Origin: Liolophura sinensis
Lineage: Eukaryota > Mollusca > Polyplacophora > Chitonida > Chitonidae
Assembly: GCF_032854445.1 (NCBI RefSeq)
Contig: NC_088304.1
Location: 17,645,850 to 17,709,849 of the forward strand
Length of the DNA stretch: 64,000 bases
Reading direction: 5' to 3'
The translations under genes and the position numbers were made by a program. This document shows, piece after piece, positions 1 to 11,865 of this stretch. Numbering within the stretch: position 1 is the stretch's first letter; each line of letters begins with the position of its first letter. The notes beneath the pieces were generated by a model. It saw only the letters and a program-made list of their open reading frames with translations. It was not told where the DNA came from and did not search any database.

Positions 1-118
1 TCATGCTGAACGCCAAGGGAGGAAGCTACAACTTCCTCTTTTAGAGTCTTAGGTGTGACTGGACCCAGGATTGACCCTGGATCTACCGCTCTATCAACTG
101 TGTTGTCGTGGCCGGTAC
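1..118 (-). mobile_element. SINE B fragment, cut by window edge
   Basis: Matches the head of the SINE B copies at 38827-39179 and 56268-56626: the 'colon' segment with acttcctcttttag and the tRNA-like segment with gattgaccctggatc (a B-box in reverse complement). The 3' part of the element lies outside the window to the left. Confidence 0.75.
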
Positions 119-515
119 AAAGAAACAAACAAACAAAGAAGCAGTACTGAAGCCTCCTCCGCCAGTGTTAAAATATCCGATGGACAGAGCTTTCGCATCC
201 GGTATTGACATATCAGTCATTAGCCGTTAAGTGCATATTTCCGGTCCGTGTCCATATGACCAATATCCGAAACAACTGCGCATGCTTAACAAAGCAGTAT
301 AGCGTTGTGGGATCGGTAAATGGATCGTGGTGCGCTAAGAAAATGAAAATGGAATAAAAAAACAGTGGGTACATGTTCAGAAATATTGTGATTGGTGGGA
401 AAAATTGGTTGATTTGTATGTAATTATTCGATGATCGCTGACGCTCCTCTCAATAACGTACCCTTAAAATAACGGCTTATGTTTTCCATTACCGATAACT
501 CTTTAAATGTTTGTC
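119..515. other. Intergenic, no feature seen
   Basis: Unique-looking AT-leaning sequence. No exon-like frame, RNA gene or repeat was recognised. Confidence 0.5.
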
Positions 516-687
516 TTTATTTATTTATTTATTTATTTATTTGATTGGTGTTTTACGCCGTACTCAAGAATATTTCACTTATACGACGGTGGCCAGCACT
601 ATGGTGGGAGGAAACCGGGCACAGCCCGGGGGAAACCCACGACCATCCGCAGGTTGCTGGAAGACCTTCCCATGTGCGGCCGGAGTG
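516..687 (-). mobile_element. SINE A, 5'-truncated
   Basis: Starts with a (TTTA)n run, which is the element's 3' tail read in reverse. It continues with the conserved body (gattggtgttttacgccgta, then the aatatttcacttatacgac block, then the gggggaaacccacgaccatc block) and stops at ggccggagtg before the tRNA-like head. This is the usual 5' truncation of retrotransposed copies. Short frames across it are not genes. Confidence 0.85.
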
Positions 688-2029
688 TTTGACTTTAAAT
701 AGTAGGTTTAATGTTTCCCAGACATGTGACCTGCTCAATATTCTCATTTTATTTCGGATTGTAGATATGCACTCAGACAAAAGGACTAACAAACCTTTCT
801 TTTCGAAGCCCAATTTTACTCCGTTTAGAAACATACCCACGCTTGGGTGAGCATGCAACGCTGATACTGCATATAAAAATCATTCCACAGCAGCAATTGC
901 TGGCTGTGTCTACTGTTGGAAGCGGTCACTGAAGCTACCAGTGAAGGTTATTGACTCTTTCACTTCTTAACTTTCATAGATAGAACATATTATATTGGGA
1001 TCACTTTTTATATTGATGAACGAAATCATTTTCTAAGACATTGATGCCCTGGAATTAAATAACACATAGAGACACGCCTTGTTTACAAGAGGTCAAATGC
1101 ATCAGATAGGGGAAAGGAATGTGCAATGTCTGCATTGGGCACATGTGTCACACAAATATATTATTCAAATCATGTAGACACGTGAATAATTGGTGAATAT
1201 TATGTTGTGACTCAGCCCTAATGTTGCGACAAATCCATACGATTAGGTTTATATTCTTCCACCTCGCATAAAAAAGATCATGCATCTCTTTGTGTTTGGC
1301 AAAATTAAATTGGATGACTAGAAATACATGTATAACGTGATTTTTTTTACTTACGAGAACATCTAGGAACGGTTGAAAACATACATATTTCGTGTCGGCA
1401 TTTTGTGAAGAGCCTTGTCTGGGCCTTTACTTCATAACATCTCGCGTGGCAAACACGTCGCTTTGTGAAGAGATCTAAGTTATCCAACGAGTGTTATCGA
1501 TATTCTGCATAGCAATATCGTGTCACAATCTGTTACGTAAACATTTAAAATATAGCAGACAAAAACCAAATGCGGACTGAGCAACGGAAATACAAGAGAA
1601 AATAAAACCTAACAGAGGCAATGGAGACGAAAATAATAATACAAGTTTCATTTTCATGACACTTGACACGCTTAACGATGAAGTAATTCCATTGCGGAGT
1701 ATCAGTATATTGTACTTTCTCAATTGACAAGTTATTTCCAGACGACATTCCTTATAATATCTCTGCATTATTTCAACCGGTAAGTTATTCATTTTGACAT
1801 GCCACTTTTATTATCAATTAGGGCGTGCTCAGTTAGATGCAGTCGTAAATTGTCCTGAATTACAACCGTGAAGAGTGCGTGTCCTCCCTCATTTCCCGTA
1901 CAGAAGTCCAGAAATAGCGCATCTACATGGTTTCTGTAACCTAGCACGCTATAGTCTTTTTTTCAGACTCGTTAACTTTCAGTACATGTATTTTTTCAGA
2001 TACACTTTGCGTGTCGGAGGCTATGCATT
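688..2029. other. Intergenic, no feature seen
   Basis: About 1.3 kb of AT-rich sequence. Open frames here are short, lack splice context and resemble nothing I know. Confidence 0.5.
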
Positions 2030-3217
2030 TTTATGTCCAGTGTTTTGCTCTCCGGTATACTTCTCAGTGCAGGTTTATGTCCAGTGTTTCGCTCTTCGGT
2101 ATACTTCTCCATGCATTTTTATGTCCAGTGTTTCGCTCTCCGGTATACTTCTCCATGCATGTTTATGTCCAGTGTTTCACTCTCTGGTATACTTCTCCAT
2201 GCATCTTTATGTGCAGTGTTTCGCTCTCCGGTATACTTCTCCATGCATCTTTATATCCAGTGTTTCTCTCTGCGGTATACTTCTCCATGCATTTTTATGT
2301 CCAGTGTTTCACTCTCTGGTATACTTCTCCATGCATGTTTATGTGCAGTGTTTCGCTCTCTGGTATACTTCTCCATGCATGTTTATGTCCAGTGTTTCGC
2401 TCTCCGGTATACTTCTCCATGCATGTTTATGTCCAGTGTTTCACTCTCTGGTATACTTCTCCATGCATGTTTATGTCCAGTGTTTCGCTCTCCGGTATAC
2501 TTCTCCATGCATGTTTATGTCCAGTGTTTCGCTCTCTGGTATACTTCTCCATGCATGTTTATGTCCAGTGTTTCCCTATCCGGTATACTTCTCCATGCAT
2601 CTTTATATCCAGTGTTTCTCTCTGCGGTATACTTCTCCATGCATGTTTATGTCCAGTGTTTCACTCTCTGGTATACTTCTCCATGCATGTTTATGTCCAG
2701 TGTTTCACTCTCTGGTATACTTCTCCATGCATGTTTATGTCCAGTGTTTCCCTATCCGGTATACTTCTCCATGCATCTTTATATCCAGTGTTTCTCTCTG
2801 CGGTATACTTCTCCATGCATGTTTATGTCCAGTGTTTCACTCTCTGGTATACTTCTCCATGCATGTTTATGTCCAGTGTTTCACTCTCTGGTATACTTCT
2901 CCATGCATGTTTATGTCCAGTGTTTCGCTCTCCGGTATACTTCTCCATGCATGTTTATGTCCAGTGTTTCCCTATCCGGTATACTTCTCCATACATGTTT
3001 ATGTCCAGTGTTTCGCTCTCCAGTGTACTTCTTTATGCATGTTAGTGTCCAGTGTTTCGCTCTCCAGTATACTTCTTTATGCATGTTTATGTCCAGTGTT
3101 TCGCTCTCCGGTATACTTCTCCATACATGTTTATGTGCAGTGTTTCGCTCTCCGTTATACTTCTCCATGCATGTTTATGTCCAGTGTTTCGCTTTCCGGT
3201 ATACTTCTCCATGCACG
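2030..3217. repeat. 44-bp minisatellite, about 27 units
   Basis: Tandem units of exactly 44 bp; unit k starts near 2030+44(k-1). The unit begins tttatgtccagtgtttc and ends cttctccatgcatg. Four main sub-types differ in the middle (gctctccgg, actctctgg, cctatccgg, tctctgcgg). Units 13-16 (2558-2733) and 17-20 (2734-2909) carry the same sub-type series, so a 176-bp block has been duplicated as a unit. Because 44 is not a multiple of 3, three units code one 44-residue cycle and all three plus frames stay open for 344-455 codons. These Cys/Phe/Tyr-rich frames are best read as by-products of the repeat, not genes. Units 22-27 are more diverged. Confidence 0.95.
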
Positions 3218-3616
3218 ACACACACATGTATTCACGATTTGATGTGCTGTATGCAGATGGGACATATCACAATGCATTATATTTTAACGCACAGTATGCA
3301 GATGTGATATGATTCTACCAAGACGCAGGGTACACTTGCAAATCGTCATGTTGGAAAATCCAGTATTATCTCAAAATTCAAGCTGGTAGTGAATTTAGCA
3401 TATGCTGAAATTCTCTGTTTAGTACAAGGGGATCTTTAGGGTTTATATGACCTGCTTGCTGCTTTGTCAGATTATAATATCCCCTTCTGGCTTTCAACCA
3501 GATATATGTTGCTACTTCGTGTGAATGTGCCATAGGAATATTTGAGCCGTTTCGTTGTGAATCTGATGACTAGATGGTTATGTGCATTAAATGCCAGTGT
3601 AAAACGCCGTTGGGTG
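3218..3616. other. Intergenic, no feature seen
   Basis: Unique sequence separating the 44-bp and 27-bp arrays. Confidence 0.5.
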
Positions 3617-4069
3617 CATAAAGCCCTGGCCCACGGACAGCGGTATAAACCACTGGCACATGGACAAAGGTATAAATCCCTGGAACACGGGCAGAAGTAT
3701 AAACCCCTGGCACACGGGAAGAGGTATCAACCCCTGGTACACGGGCAGAAGCATAAACCCATGGTACACGGGCAGAAGTATAAACCTCTGCCACACGGGA
3801 AGAGGTATAAACCCCTGGCACATGGACAGAGGTATAAACCCCTGGCACACGGGCAGAAGCATAAACCCATGGTACACGGGCAGAGGTATAAACCTCTGGC
3901 ACACTGGTAGAGGTAAAACACCTGATACATTGGCAGAGGTAAAAACCCCTGGCACACAGACAGCGGTATAAACCCCTGGCACACGAGCAGGTGTGTAAAC
4001 CCTTTGCACACGGGCAGATTTATAAACCCCTGGAACACGGGAAGTGGTATAATCCTCTGCATAAACACA
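3617..4069. repeat. 27-bp minisatellite, left part
   Basis: About 16 units related to ggtataaacccctggcacac followed by gggcaga. The unit is 9 codons long, so several frames on both strands stay open for 100-160 codons; these are repeat artefacts. The array resumes at 4355 after a SINE insertion. Confidence 0.93.
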
Positions 4070-4076
4070 TGGCATA

Positions 4077-4347
4077 ATTTATTTATTTATTTTATTTGAT
4101 TGGTGTTTTACTCCGTACTCAAGAATATTTCAATTATACGACGGCGGCCAGTATTATGGTGGGAGGAAATCGGGCAGAGCCCGGGGGAAACCTACGACCA
4201 TCCGCAGGTTGCTGTCAGGCCTTCCCACTTACGGCCGGAGAGGAAGCCAGCATGAGCTGGATTTGAACTCACAGCGACTGCATTGGTGAGAGGCTTCTGG
4301 GTCATTAGGCTGCGCTAGCGCGCTAACCGACTGAGCCGCGGAGCCAC
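4077..4347 (-). mobile_element. SINE A, near full length, inside the 27-bp array
   Basis: Complete structure in reverse complement. There is a tRNA-like head at about 4255-4347, with gctcagtcggttagcg as the A-box-like region and gagttcaaatcc as the B-box-like region. The conserved body and an A/T-rich tail follow. The 7-mer tggcata sits on both sides (4070-4076 and 4348-4354), consistent with a short target-site duplication, although the host repeat naturally contains tggca. Confidence 0.9.
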
Positions 4348-4415
4348 TGGCATACCGGAAGAGGTATAAACCCCTGGCACATGGACAGAGGTATAAACCT
4401 CTTGAACACGGGTAG
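4348..4415. repeat. 27-bp minisatellite, right part
   Basis: Two to three further units of the array at 3617-4069 (gaggtataaacccctggcac and variants). They show that the SINE split an existing array. Confidence 0.85.
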
Positions 4416-5814
4416 AGCACTGGGAAATTGCAGTTTGCCCACGGTTATCACATCGATGATACAATTACCAGAGGCCGGGTAATGAACATCGCTGAATAAA
4501 GGGGTATATATCACACCCAGTCGCAAGGAGGCTATTCCTGTGTTAACTTCGTGAAGTTATCAATAGCTAAGAACTATTTATTTGCCTTTTCTCCACGTAA
4601 TGTCTGCTGTATTTCCCTTCTACACTACAACAATGACCGTATTCAGACGATCATTCCGGTTTTGCGACTACTTCCTTGAGTTCAGTATACGCGAGAGTCG
4701 ACTCCACTCAACTTTAATGGTCGTATTGCAAAATGTCATTACGACTGAAGCGGCACACACGTAAGCACAACTCAAGTTGAACAGCGAGTTAGAATGGATC
4801 TTAAGCTCCCGTGTATGCTAACTTTAGCAGTGCATTTACTCTCTTCCCATTTCTACCCTGAATACTTATTTACATATTATTTTATTTATTTACTTGAAAA
4901 GAACAAATTTCACCTCAATGATACTGTTTCTGAGGCTGGGATCGAACATCTCAGTTGAAAGGCCAGCATTTAAAACCACTGTGACAAAAACCGCCTTTCA
5001 CAATGAAGTGATTCTGCCGTTAGCTTCTGCGTGACCACGCCCGATTCAAACCTTCGTGTAAGCCTAAGACTTAAATTTACATGTGTTTTCTCTGTACCTG
5101 GTAATTGAGATGAAATTAATTCCTTCTAATTTATGTGCTGGCCTTGTCCTTTTATACTAGAGCTTCTTCAATTGCAAAACAAATCAGCCATGACCTTATA
5201 CTGCTAATTACTAGACTAAAATAATGTTATACATTGATAACAATAAAGCATAACCTCACAACGCACAAATGCGATACGGTATCAATGCACAACGCGGACT
5301 ACGGCGGTCAGTTTGATTTCAAAATGCAGCATATAAAAAATCTGTGATGTTTGGCCTCAGATCTCAACAACTAAATATATTCAGTAATCATGCTATCTAT
5401 ATGACAATATCGAATAGCCGAAACGCAAAAATGTGCGGCAATATGGTAATACATGTACAAAATAAACCATTCATCATAACGCTGATAAAAATCTTGCTAT
5501 ATATCTACGTGTACAGTGTATCTATAAACAGCTCCAGGGGATACCCTTGTGAACCAGACGGTATTTCATTACCTACAGCGAGCAGTTAGCATCCATTTAT
5601 TAAATGTAAACAAAGACCTACATCGTTCATTTGTGTATTGATGACGCCTAGACTCCAGGCGAGTCATACGATGTACATGATGTGACATGACGCTCAGAAT
5701 ACAACAACGTACTATCCTAACAGTGAACGACCTGTTCATTTAATGTGCCGTAACTTATAGCATAACTATACTATACCTACTGCGGTGTGAATTGCACAAG
5801 GAGTCCAAATATCG
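4416..5814. other. Intergenic; weak tRNA-like stretch at 4935-4999
   Basis: No gene seen. On the minus strand 4935-4999 contains gttcgatccc (B-box-like) downstream of an agtggttttaa stretch, which may be a decayed tRNA-derived element of another family. The rest is featureless AT-rich DNA. Confidence 0.4.
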
Positions 5815-7440
5815 TGTGTACATGTACACGTGTGGATAAGCCTAAAGAGTATACGTCTATGTATAAGTTTAAGCAGTATTTATAATCTGTCCATTCGAAG
5901 TGTACGTGTATGTATAAATTTGTACGTCGTGTATGTACCACAGGACGTATATGTATGTAACTTTGAAGAGAACATGTAAGTATAGGTGTGAACAGTAATC
6001 TATACGGTTAAACAGTGTACCTATTAGTTTGAAAGGCAGACGTATGTATTAGTTTGAATGGTATGTGTGTGCATCGGTTTGAATGGTAGACGTATGTATC
6101 AGTTTGAATGGTAGACATATGTATCATTTTAAATGGTAGACGTATGCATCAGTATGAATGGCAGGCGTATGTATCAGTTTGAATGGTAGACGTATGTATC
6201 ATTTTAAATGGTAGACGTATGCATCAGTATGAATGGCAGGCGTATGTATCAGTTTGAATGGTAGACGTATGTATCAGTTTGAATGGTAGGTGTATGCATC
6301 GGTTTGAATGGTAGGCGCATGTATCAATTTGAATGGTAGACGTATGTATCATTTTAAATGGTAGGCGTATGTATGAATTTGAATGGTAGGTGTATGTATC
6401 AGTTTGAATGGAAGACGTATGTATCATTTTGAATGGCAGGCCTATGTATCAGTTTGAATGGTAGACGTATGTATCAGTCTGAATGGTAGGTGTATGCATC
6501 GGTTTGAATGGTAGACGTATGTATCAATTTGAATGGTAGGTGTATGTATCATTTTAAATGGTAGGCGTATGTATCAATTTGAATGGTAGGTGTACATATC
6601 ATTTTGAATGGTAGACGTATGTATCATTTTGAATGGCAGGCGTATGTATCAGTTTGAATGGCAGGCGTATGTATCAGTCTGAATGGTAGGTGTATGTATC
6701 AGTTGAATGGTAGGCGTATGTATCAGTTTGAATGGTAGACGTATGTATCAGTTTGAATTGTAGGCGTATGTATCAGTCTGAATGGTAGGTGTATGCATCG
6801 GTTTGAATGGTAGGCGTATGTATCAATTTGAATGGTAGACATAGGTATCATTTTAAATGGTAGGCGTCTGTATGAATTTGACAGGTAGGGGTATGTATTA
6901 GTATGTATTAGTGTATGCATCGGTTTGAATGGTAGGCGTATGTATCATTTTGAATGGTAGACGTATGTATCATTTTAAATGGTAGACGTATGCATCAGTT
7001 TGAATGGCAGGCGTATGTATCAGTTTGAATGGTAGGCGTATGTATCAGTCTGAATGATAGTCTGAATGGTAGGTGTATGCATCGGTTTGAATGGTAGGCG
7101 TATGTATCATTTTGAATGGTAGACGTATGTATCATTTTAAATGGTAGACGTATGCATCAGTTTGAATGGCAGGCGTATGTATCAGTTTGAATGGTAGGCG
7201 TATGTATCAGTTTGAAAATATTTACGCGTGTGCATCAATTTGAATAGTACCTGTATGCACAAATTTCATCAAAAACACATGTGCACCACATGAACAATGG
7301 CTTTTTGCATGTTTGCATGTTTGAACAGTACACGTATGTATCAGTTTGAAGTTTCATGTAACAGTTTGACCAGTACCTCTAAACATAAGTTTGAACAGAA
7401 TGCGTGTTTATCAATTTGAACATTAAATTGTAATCTCTGT
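5815..7440. repeat. 25-bp minisatellite with decayed edges
   Basis: The core at about 6030-7220 has roughly 48 units of 25 bp (gtatgtatcagtttgaatgg plus tagac/taggc). Variable positions include cagttt/catttt/cggttt and gtagac/gtaggc/gcaggc. A block of about 140 bp at 6911-7052 recurs at 7073-7213. The flanks 5815-6029 and 7221-7440 carry longer, more diverged derivatives. Frames of about 65 codons on the minus strand come from the repeat. Confidence 0.93.
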
Positions 7441-9296
7441 TTGAACTCTACGTTGAGGTATTTTTTAGAAGGTAACAGGGTAACATGTAGGTATCAATTT
7501 CAAAAACAAGCTTTGTTATCAATTTTATCCATGGATCAACACGTCAGGGTGCACGTTTGGATAAATTTGAACACTGTGCATAGTGTAAATGAATTTAATG
7601 ATACATTCGGGTATCACTTTCGGGATGCAACACTTGAAATGAATAGCTGTATTAATATAGTACGTTGCGTTCAGTTGGACACCACGATCTAGACGGCACC
7701 ACCTTAACAGTGACTTCATACGGTAGGTCTAAATATATATCTGCTCAAACAGTATACATGTCGCATTGTATTACATCAGGTGGTATGCGCGTCTTCACAT
7801 TACAACAACACGTGCACGCCTGCTTCAATTTAAACATTGTTTACATGACTTAATACAGGAGATATTGCAGCGCACACATGTATCCACTCGGGTTATACTG
7901 CATGAAGCATCACTTACCTTTAAAGGTTCTGTGTAAATCCCGGTAAGTGTTTACGAAGTCCCGCAGTCTTATGGTACAAGTATATACGCCACGGTAAGCT
8001 AAATATCAAGAGTACATTTTTCCATTGGTTAATATTGACTCTATCTGCTTCACGTACACAGACAGACAATTTACACAGGCGATCCAAAACAGTGACGGTC
8101 CTCAGCCAAGCTCGGCAAATGATTCTGCCCAGCGTCAGAGATATGGTATTTTAAATAACATTTACATCAGCTTAATCAACCCAGCGCTGACCTGATTGAA
8201 ATGAATGCCAAAGACTTATGCTCAGCGACGCGAGACAAGCAGTCGTGACAACTCAAACTGCAGTCAGTCTTACCAGTGTGCGATGAATGTCAAACTCGCT
8301 AGACTTCAGGAAAACGTGACCCAGAATAAGAAATGACCCATAGCCTACAGAATATGATCCAGAGTTACAGACGCTTGCCGGACATACACCCTTATGTGAG
8401 GATAACGTAAGGCAGCGCGAGTGATGACGGTAGATACTGTTCATATTGTAGTTTATAGACATGCGCTACACTGTTAAAACAGTTCTGTTAATTTTATAAT
8501 ATAATGTTATTTTTCTGAGAGATGCTAGGATATATTATGTTATTGTATCACATTATTGCGTTAAGGACAATACAACAGTCCGGTAGACCAAAAGAAATAT
8601 TTTATTGCAATATCATATACTACCTAATATAGCTCGTTGTAATCCTCTTTTTGAAGAAATTGTGTACAAAAAATACACAAGACGTGCATCACAGGTACGC
8701 AGTAAATGTACCAGATTTGCACCTTGCAGATATCACCTTTATGTACCTCCACCTTAATTGTGTGCCTCTGGTGTCCATTTTATTTACAGAACGAGTACTG
8801 ACATGTTCGCTTTTCCAGAGTAGCATAACTTGTTCATCGATCACTCAGAAGCACTCATTATTCTGTCATTTTAGCACCTTATTTTTTACAGTGTATCCAC
8901 AATCTTAATCAAGGAGAACAGTCATACACAGAGCCATGGAGATATTGTTATAGACAGGTGCACGGAAATGACCAACAATGGGCGATTTTTTGTGAAGCGT
9001 AACCAGTAAATACGGAGTGTTATAGTTATGTACACGTTTCAGTAATGGAAAACATACACAACATAATGGGCTACATAAAATGCGTGTTTGGCTGGGTTTA
9101 TATTAACCAACCTAAAGACAGGTGTTTTTGATCAGCGATTGGCTGAGGCCTGATGCCCTTGAAATGTTCATTCAGACAATTGTTTATTTAAATTTAAATA
9201 CTACAAAGCATTTTGACCATTTGCTATTAACATCACTAGGTGCATATTTTAACAAATTAAATTGTTTTGGCTACTGTGGTGGGGAGCAGTTAGGTG
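7441..9296. other. Intergenic, no feature seen
   Basis: Nearly 1.9 kb with only short frames, none with domain-like composition or good splice context. Confidence 0.45.
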
Positions 9297-9301
9297 TTGG
9301 T

Positions 9302-9319
9302 GGGGGGGGGGGGGGGGGG
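9302..9319. repeat. Poly-G run (18 G)
   Basis: Uninterrupted G tract within a G-rich context (9297-9346). It could form G-quadruplex structures on this strand. Its length is prone to sequencing error. Confidence 0.9.
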
Positions 9320-9362
9320 TGTTGTGAGGCGGGGAGAGGAGGGTATGTAAATTGCTACTACT

Positions 9363-9446
9363 GAACATTTAGAATAAAAGCGGAGGCCATTGTTTCCCCG
9401 CTTTGGCCAACTGTCACACATTCGCCGCTGCTCTGGTTTTGTCCTG
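9363..9446 (-). repeat. Dispersed repeat C, short copy
   Basis: In reverse complement it carries aaaaccagagcagcggcga, gtgtgacagttggccaa and ttttattctaaatgttcagt. These blocks match the copies at 11730, 23468, 29878 and 32945. Confidence 0.6.
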
Positions 9447-9669
9447 CCTGCAGTATAGTCATTCGTGTCATGTGAGAGGTATGTAAGGAAAAGGACATGG
9501 TTATTGGACGTGTACTATCTGGAGTTGTGTACGGTTGTATATACATGTTATTGTTTTCAAAGGGTATGCACATTGGTGAAATGGGACGAAATTGTTCAGC
9601 AAAATGACACAGTTGCATGCCGCGGTTTCTGCCACGGAGACCATAGGAGCCGAGGTCATACTCGTTACT

Positions 9670-9925
9670 GACTTCCTATTTATGCAATGAAGGGGATAGT
9701 GCAACGACTGGTTGACCCGTATAAGTATAATGGCTCGGGCGGGGCGGTTTACTTGCCTTTGGTAAGTCGTCTCAGTGAAGCAGCACTAGATAAAAGAGCG
9801 GTGGAAATCCGTCCTGCGACAAGGAGGCATATTACATACACCATAAGGATTCCTTCGTCGTCATATGACTGAAAAATTGTTGAGTACCACGTTAAACCTC
9901 AAGCAATCACTCACTCACTCACTCC
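9670..9925 (+). mobile_element. SINE B, 5'-truncated
   Basis: Contains the SINE B body (atgaaggggatagtgcaacg, the gtaagtcgtctcagtgaagc block, agcggtggaaatccgtcctg, tgaaaaattgttgagtac) and ends in (CACT)n. The tRNA-like head is missing. The 60-codon frame across it is the same SINE-derived peptide seen in other copies, not a gene. Confidence 0.88.
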
Positions 9926-11729
9926 TGTTTATACACTTCATCACTCTGTACTTTCTGTTATGACGTTATGGGGCGTCACGTAAATGTAAGTGTGACCTTA
10001 AACTTCAATCATTCATTCATTTTTTTTCAGTGATGAAAGCCGTATGCATATAATGTATGTACTTACATCGTGACATGTAATTAAACAACACTCATATTAT
10101 CGATTTTGTTGGGCGTTCATGCACACTAATTCTGTTATCCGAAAATGACATAAATTATCGTCCCAACCAAGAATTTATTCACATTTCCGGACATCACGTA
10201 ATACTAACAATTGTCTTTTGGACAACAATTTTCAAACGATGGTTGAACTTAAATTACGCAAAGCAAATCAAGAATATATTTAACGATTACGAAAGAGCGC
10301 TTGCGAAAGAGGCCTGGTGCGAAAGAGGCCTGGTTGTGGTTCAAAAACTGATTTGGAAGACAGGGGTCCATAATATTGTCATTTGCACATTGGCAATGAC
10401 AATAAACGAAATTATTGTTAGTATCTCACGATTTTATCTCTTGTTCTTTCGAATGCTGGATGCTTTTGGAAATAGTTTCACCAACATCTAGATGTAACCT
10501 CAGTTGCATGGTTAACGTTCCTTGTAGCTAACATTTAATGTGGCTCCTGTGTAATCTAGCTTGCCTTTCAAGGACACAACGAGGTTCAGGTTCAAAACTG
10601 GCCTTGGACATGGCATATGTAGATTCCCCAGCTCTGACTGCTGGTTGGACCTTTAACTGGTCATTTTGAAGTTTGCGCAGTCTGATGTTCATGGAAGAGC
10701 TCATATCTGCACGTCAAACGTTGGAAAGTGCGCCCACAAACGTCTGTGGTTTACCCCCACGCTCTCCGGTTTCCAACACCCATAACATTAATCCCCATCA
10801 TACATGTATAAGTGAAAGGTATTTAGTATGGCATTAAGTAAAAAAACAAATTGATGAATGAAGAAATCCTAACGCTCAAGCAATGGCCACGAGAATCGAT
10901 ATACCTGCATACAAGTGAGAGATATCCACGGATGTTGGCATACTCCTTACGGCACATGCATCGCTTTCTACCTTTCGCTTGACATCACTGCCACCACCAG
11001 ACAAGTTTTGCCTTTGGAGCCTGTGAAATGCGGGCAGGCTTCTTTAGGCTTAGCCTCATCACTTGTCTCCTGGCTCGGAACTATTCATTCAGCATTCTTC
11101 AATAAAATTGTACCGGGTTTTGGTTAGAATCATGTACATACTTTAGATAAATATAATGCATCTGTATAAACTATAATTAGAGACGAAGGTTGAGACGGAT
11201 TGTTTGTGTTTTCTGACATCACTTCCCGCCCCATCACCGTGATCCCAGTGACCTGGACGTTGCCCAAGATTTGTGTACAAATTTTACTGGTTGTAGTGAT
11301 GTAAAGCGAAGGGTACAAAGCGGCATGTGCGCTGTAAGGAGTATGGGACGTTGGGTGGGTGGTGGTGGGGTGTATGCTGCATACAAGATAGGCTTGCCGC
11401 TTTGTGTTCTGTGGACATTGAAAACGGTGACATTAAAAAATTTATCAAGTTCTGAAAATATAATCCAAGCACGTTACAAAATGGCTATATTTAGGTACAT
11501 CTTCCAGTAGGCTGTGTAAACATATATGAACTACAGAGTAATGATTTCATTAGACTTCGTGCGCTGAAGCTTTTTTTATGATTATGTGGGAATAGGGAGT
11601 ATGGGTGTCAAACCTTTGTTTATTGAATGCGATGACAACACAGCATTAGACTAGTGCAACTAATACTAGACTAGTGACGTCTAAGTTGCATTTAAGATCA
11701 CATCATATTTTTTAACATAATTCCTCTGC
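9926..11729. other. Intergenic, no gene seen
   Basis: A small direct repeat (gcgaaagaggcctggt, twice) lies at 10303-10333. The other frames are short and unsupported. Confidence 0.45.
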
Positions 11730-11865
11730 GTTAGAGGGCGTTGAAATTCCTTCTGTTAACGCATTTATACATAAATAGTCAGAACAAATCCTTAACTGAT
11801 GTAAACTAACAAGGAGTGACCATTTGCCAACTATCACACTTTCGTCGCTCTTCTGGTTTTATTTT
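11730..11865 (-). repeat. Dispersed repeat C copy
   Basis: In reverse complement: aaaaccagaagagcgacga, gtgatagttggcaaatggtc, cagttaaggatttgttctga and a caacgccctcta end. These are the same ordered blocks as in the copies at 23468-23650 and 29878-30035. Confidence 0.65.

Noticed and set aside
1875..3307. Three long Cys/Phe/Tyr-rich open frames (344-455 codons)
   Set aside because: They all derive from the 44-bp satellite, overlap one another in three frames and have no independent support.
4255..4347. Real tRNA gene (A- and B-box-like motifs)
   Set aside because: It is the head of a SINE with body, tail and many sister copies, not a stand-alone tRNA.
9687..9872. 60-codon frame starting MKGIVQRLVDPY
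   Set aside because: The same peptide appears in the SINE B copies at 38.7-39.1, 43.7-44.2 and 56.3-56.5 kb; it is SINE sequence.
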